Source of the DNA: Prevotellaceae bacterium
GTDB taxonomy: Bacteria; Bacteroidota; Bacteroidia; Bacteroidales; UBA932
Length of the DNA: 8,096 nt
Assembly (NCBI GenBank): GCA_031275145.1
Contig: JAISPE010000391.1
Coordinates: forward strand, 1-8,096
Reading direction: 5' to 3'
The notes below the pieces were generated by a model. It was not told the origin of the DNA and searched no databases. It was given only the letters and a program-made list of their open reading frames with translations. Below, one piece after another: positions 6,476 to 8,096 of the stretch. How positions within the stretch are numbered: position 1 is the first letter of the stretch; each line of letters starts with the position of its first letter. A program made the translations under genes and the position numbers.

Positions 6476-8096
6476 TTACAAAGCCTCCAGTATTTTCTTC
6501 ACCTTTTCGGGACTGGTTCCGATGTCAAGAAAATTACCCTGCGCATCTATCAGGAAGTTTCCTCCGGCATAATTATCATTATCCATACCAAGCTTCTGGC
6601 ATATTGCATTTTTATCGCCTGCTTCGACAAACGTTTTCCATGGATATTTCTCCTGCTCGATTGCGCCGACTGCACCTCTTCTCTTGGGCGCTCGCGATAT
6701 GCCTACCACCGTAAATCCACTGTCTTTATACTTTTCGTAGAGGGGTGCGAAATCCCGTCCGTCCTGCCTGTTCTCGGCGTTCCAGATTGACCATATATGG
6801 ATGAGTGCGATTTTACCTTTTATCAGTTCCGACAGAGTGGTTTTGTTGCCCGTGCTGTCTTCCACCATGAAATCGGGACAGGGTTTGCCGACTGCGACTC
6901 CGGCAGCCTGTATATAGTCTTTCATCATCGCCGTATAGGGATGATCGGGATACCTGTTCTCGTACAGATCGTGAAAAACGGCGAATATCGGAGCGGTATC
7001 CGCTTTCGGTTCATGGAAATCATGGAAGTTAAAGGATAAGAATATGCGGATACATTCGAGCAACGACAAATATCCCTCGGCATTGACATTCGCTTTTGCA
7101 AATTCCAGTATTTTGTCTATATGCGCAGTTTGATATATTTGCCGGGATTCTTTCTCCAGCTCGAGCCCCTCCTGAGTTACGGCTTTACCCTGTTTTTCCA
7201 GCTCGCGCATACGTTGCCACAAATCATGCTGTTTAGCGTTGAGTTTCTCAATTTCGTCCTGTATCGCTGCGGCTTCCGGAGTGTAGTACCTTTTTTCCTT
7301 CCGAAGCTGTTCTATCTTTTGGTGACATTCTTCGTAGTGTGCAGGTACGGTTTGATACAGACTGTCGATAAACGTCTGATAGTGTCTGTATTTCCCGCCG
7401 TCTACCGTATTTTTTGAACATTCGTTCCCGTCGCCGGACAGCGTGAAATGATACGTTCCCGTTGCGGCAATAAACCGTATTCCCTGCCGTATACTGCCTT
7501 CCCGAGCGCTGTTCTCGAATATTATTCGCCAAAGTTCTTCGTGATCGGCGTAAAGCGTATATTCGAACTTGCCGTCGCGTACGGGGATAAACCGTACTCT
7601 CGGGCTATTCAGATCTTTGCCGTCAGGGATAAGCGCCAGCCGTCCGCCCCGCGGTTTACCGCTGACCTCGCCTTTCAATACACACTGCACCGGCTCGCTG
7701 TGCTTCACTTTGCAGAGTTTAATGCCGTAGACGCCTTCTTCAGGCTCTTTGGAGATCAAGTCTACTACTGTTTCGCCTTTGTCTACCGGCTCGAAATAGA
7801 GCGTAAGCGGCATTGTTCCCGATTCGGGCATAAAGACATTTTTGTCTAACTCAAACCCGTCGCATTTAAGCATTTTGTAGACCGTTCCCCTGCTGTCCCT
7901 GAGACGTCTTGCAGACGAAATCTCTACCCAGTAGTTGGGCAAATGATGTACGCTGGCATACATAACTGTCGCCGTATCGGTCAGTTCGATCCTGTCTATC
8001 GAAAAATAATCGACGCCGGCATCGTATTCGGGATTGAGGATAACCTCTCCTTTCGTGCTGCAAGCCGCTACGACCGCTGCCAATAATGCAGTCGCT
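6476..8096 (-). CDS. TlpA/thioredoxin-like lipoprotein lacking the CxxC motif (5'-truncated)
   Basis: The frame stays open to the right edge, and the visible upstream residues (ATALLAAVVAAC) look like the end of a lipoprotein signal peptide. Numbered from a TTG at 8083, the lipobox VAAC places the lipidated Cys at 8; the true start lies outside. Residues about 25-125 form a domain I recognise only loosely, about 131-215 resemble DUF4369, and about 245-315 are a long coiled coil. Residues about 398-535 form a thioredoxin/AhpC-like fold (GKPCPDFMVEDSTGNKTTL through FLIDAQG). Where TlpA proteins have WCxxC, this one reads WSIWNAENR (431-439), so both redox cysteines are replaced. The residues before FLID are GGN rather than the usual proline-containing turn, so the cis-proline also seems lost. 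It is probably an envelope-anchored protein without thiol-disulfide activity; its ligand is unknown. It converges on tyrS. Confidence 0.88.
   Translation of the reverse strand, partial: ATALLAAVVAACSTKGEVILNPEYDAGVDYFSIDRIELTDTATVMYASVHHLPNYWVEISSARRLRDSRGTVYKMLKCDGFELDKNVFMPESGTMPLTLYFEPVDKGETVVDLISKEPEEGVYGIKLCKVKHSEPVQCVLKGEVSGKPRGGRLALIPDGKDLNSPRVRFIPVRDGKFEYTLYADHEELWRIIFENSAREGSIRQGIRFIAATGTYHFTLSGDGNECSKNTVDGGKYRHYQTFIDSLYQTVPAHYEECHQKIEQLRKEKRYYTPEAAAIQDEIEKLNAKQHDLWQRMRELEKQGKAVTQEGLELEKESRQIYQTAHIDKILEFAKANVNAEGYLSLLECIRIFLSFNFHDFHEPKADTAPIFAVFHDLYENRYPDHPYTAMMKDYIQAAGVAVGKPCPDFMVEDSTGNKTTLSELIKGKIALIHIWSIWNAENRQDGRDFAPLYEKYKDSGFTVVGISRAPKRRGAVGAIEQEKYPWKTFVEAGDKNAICQKLGMDNDNYAGGNFLIDAQGNFLDIGTSPEKVKKILEAL

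Overview
The window looks like chromosomal DNA of a Bacteroidota member, probably order Bacteroidales. Four signs support this. Two intergenic sites match the Bacteroidota -7 promoter box TAnnTTTG. Starts lack clear Shine-Dalgarno sequences and have AT-rich leaders. The right-hand gene is a lipoprotein with a DUF4369-like region and a C-terminal TlpA/thioredoxin-like domain, an arrangement typical of this phylum. The tyrosyl-tRNA synthetase carries the bacterial KFGKT signature. Species cannot be named from the sequence alone.

Layout from left to right. (1) 1-1166 (+): the 3' part of a gene of unknown function, with an N-terminal charged coiled coil and a C-terminal two-helix membrane module. 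(2) 1167-1511: a gene-free stretch holding three degraded copies of an intergenic repeat beginning TCATTGCGA. (3) 4387-1512 (-): a two-gene operon made of an AMP-forming long-chain acyl-CoA synthetase and an FtsX/LolE-type ABC permease, joined by an ATGA stop/start overlap. (4) 4388-5036: a 649-base gap between two divergent genes, which is the most unusual part of the window. It holds a 23-bp tandem array in which every unit contains a dyad, flanked by two sequence modules that recur inverted on the other side, plus outward promoters for the acyl-CoA synthetase and tyrS. (5) 5037-6332 (+): tyrS, complete. (6) 6333-6475: a convergent gap with a strong hairpin terminator. (7) 8096-6476 (-): a lipoprotein whose start lies beyond the window, with a thioredoxin fold that has lost both active-site cysteines.

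The genes are mostly ordinary household functions: lipid activation, envelope lipoprotein or ABC transport, and translation. The acyl-CoA synthetase and the permease are probably co-translated, which hints at a joint envelope-lipid role, but this is inference. The leads most worth following are the 23-bp array, where one diverged unit keeps its dyad through a paired base change, its mosaic inverted flanks, the cysteine-free thioredoxin lipoprotein, and the non-lysine residue at the usual catalytic position of the acyl-CoA synthetase. I found no convincing new multi-gene system, phage, CRISPR array, transposase or RNA gene.
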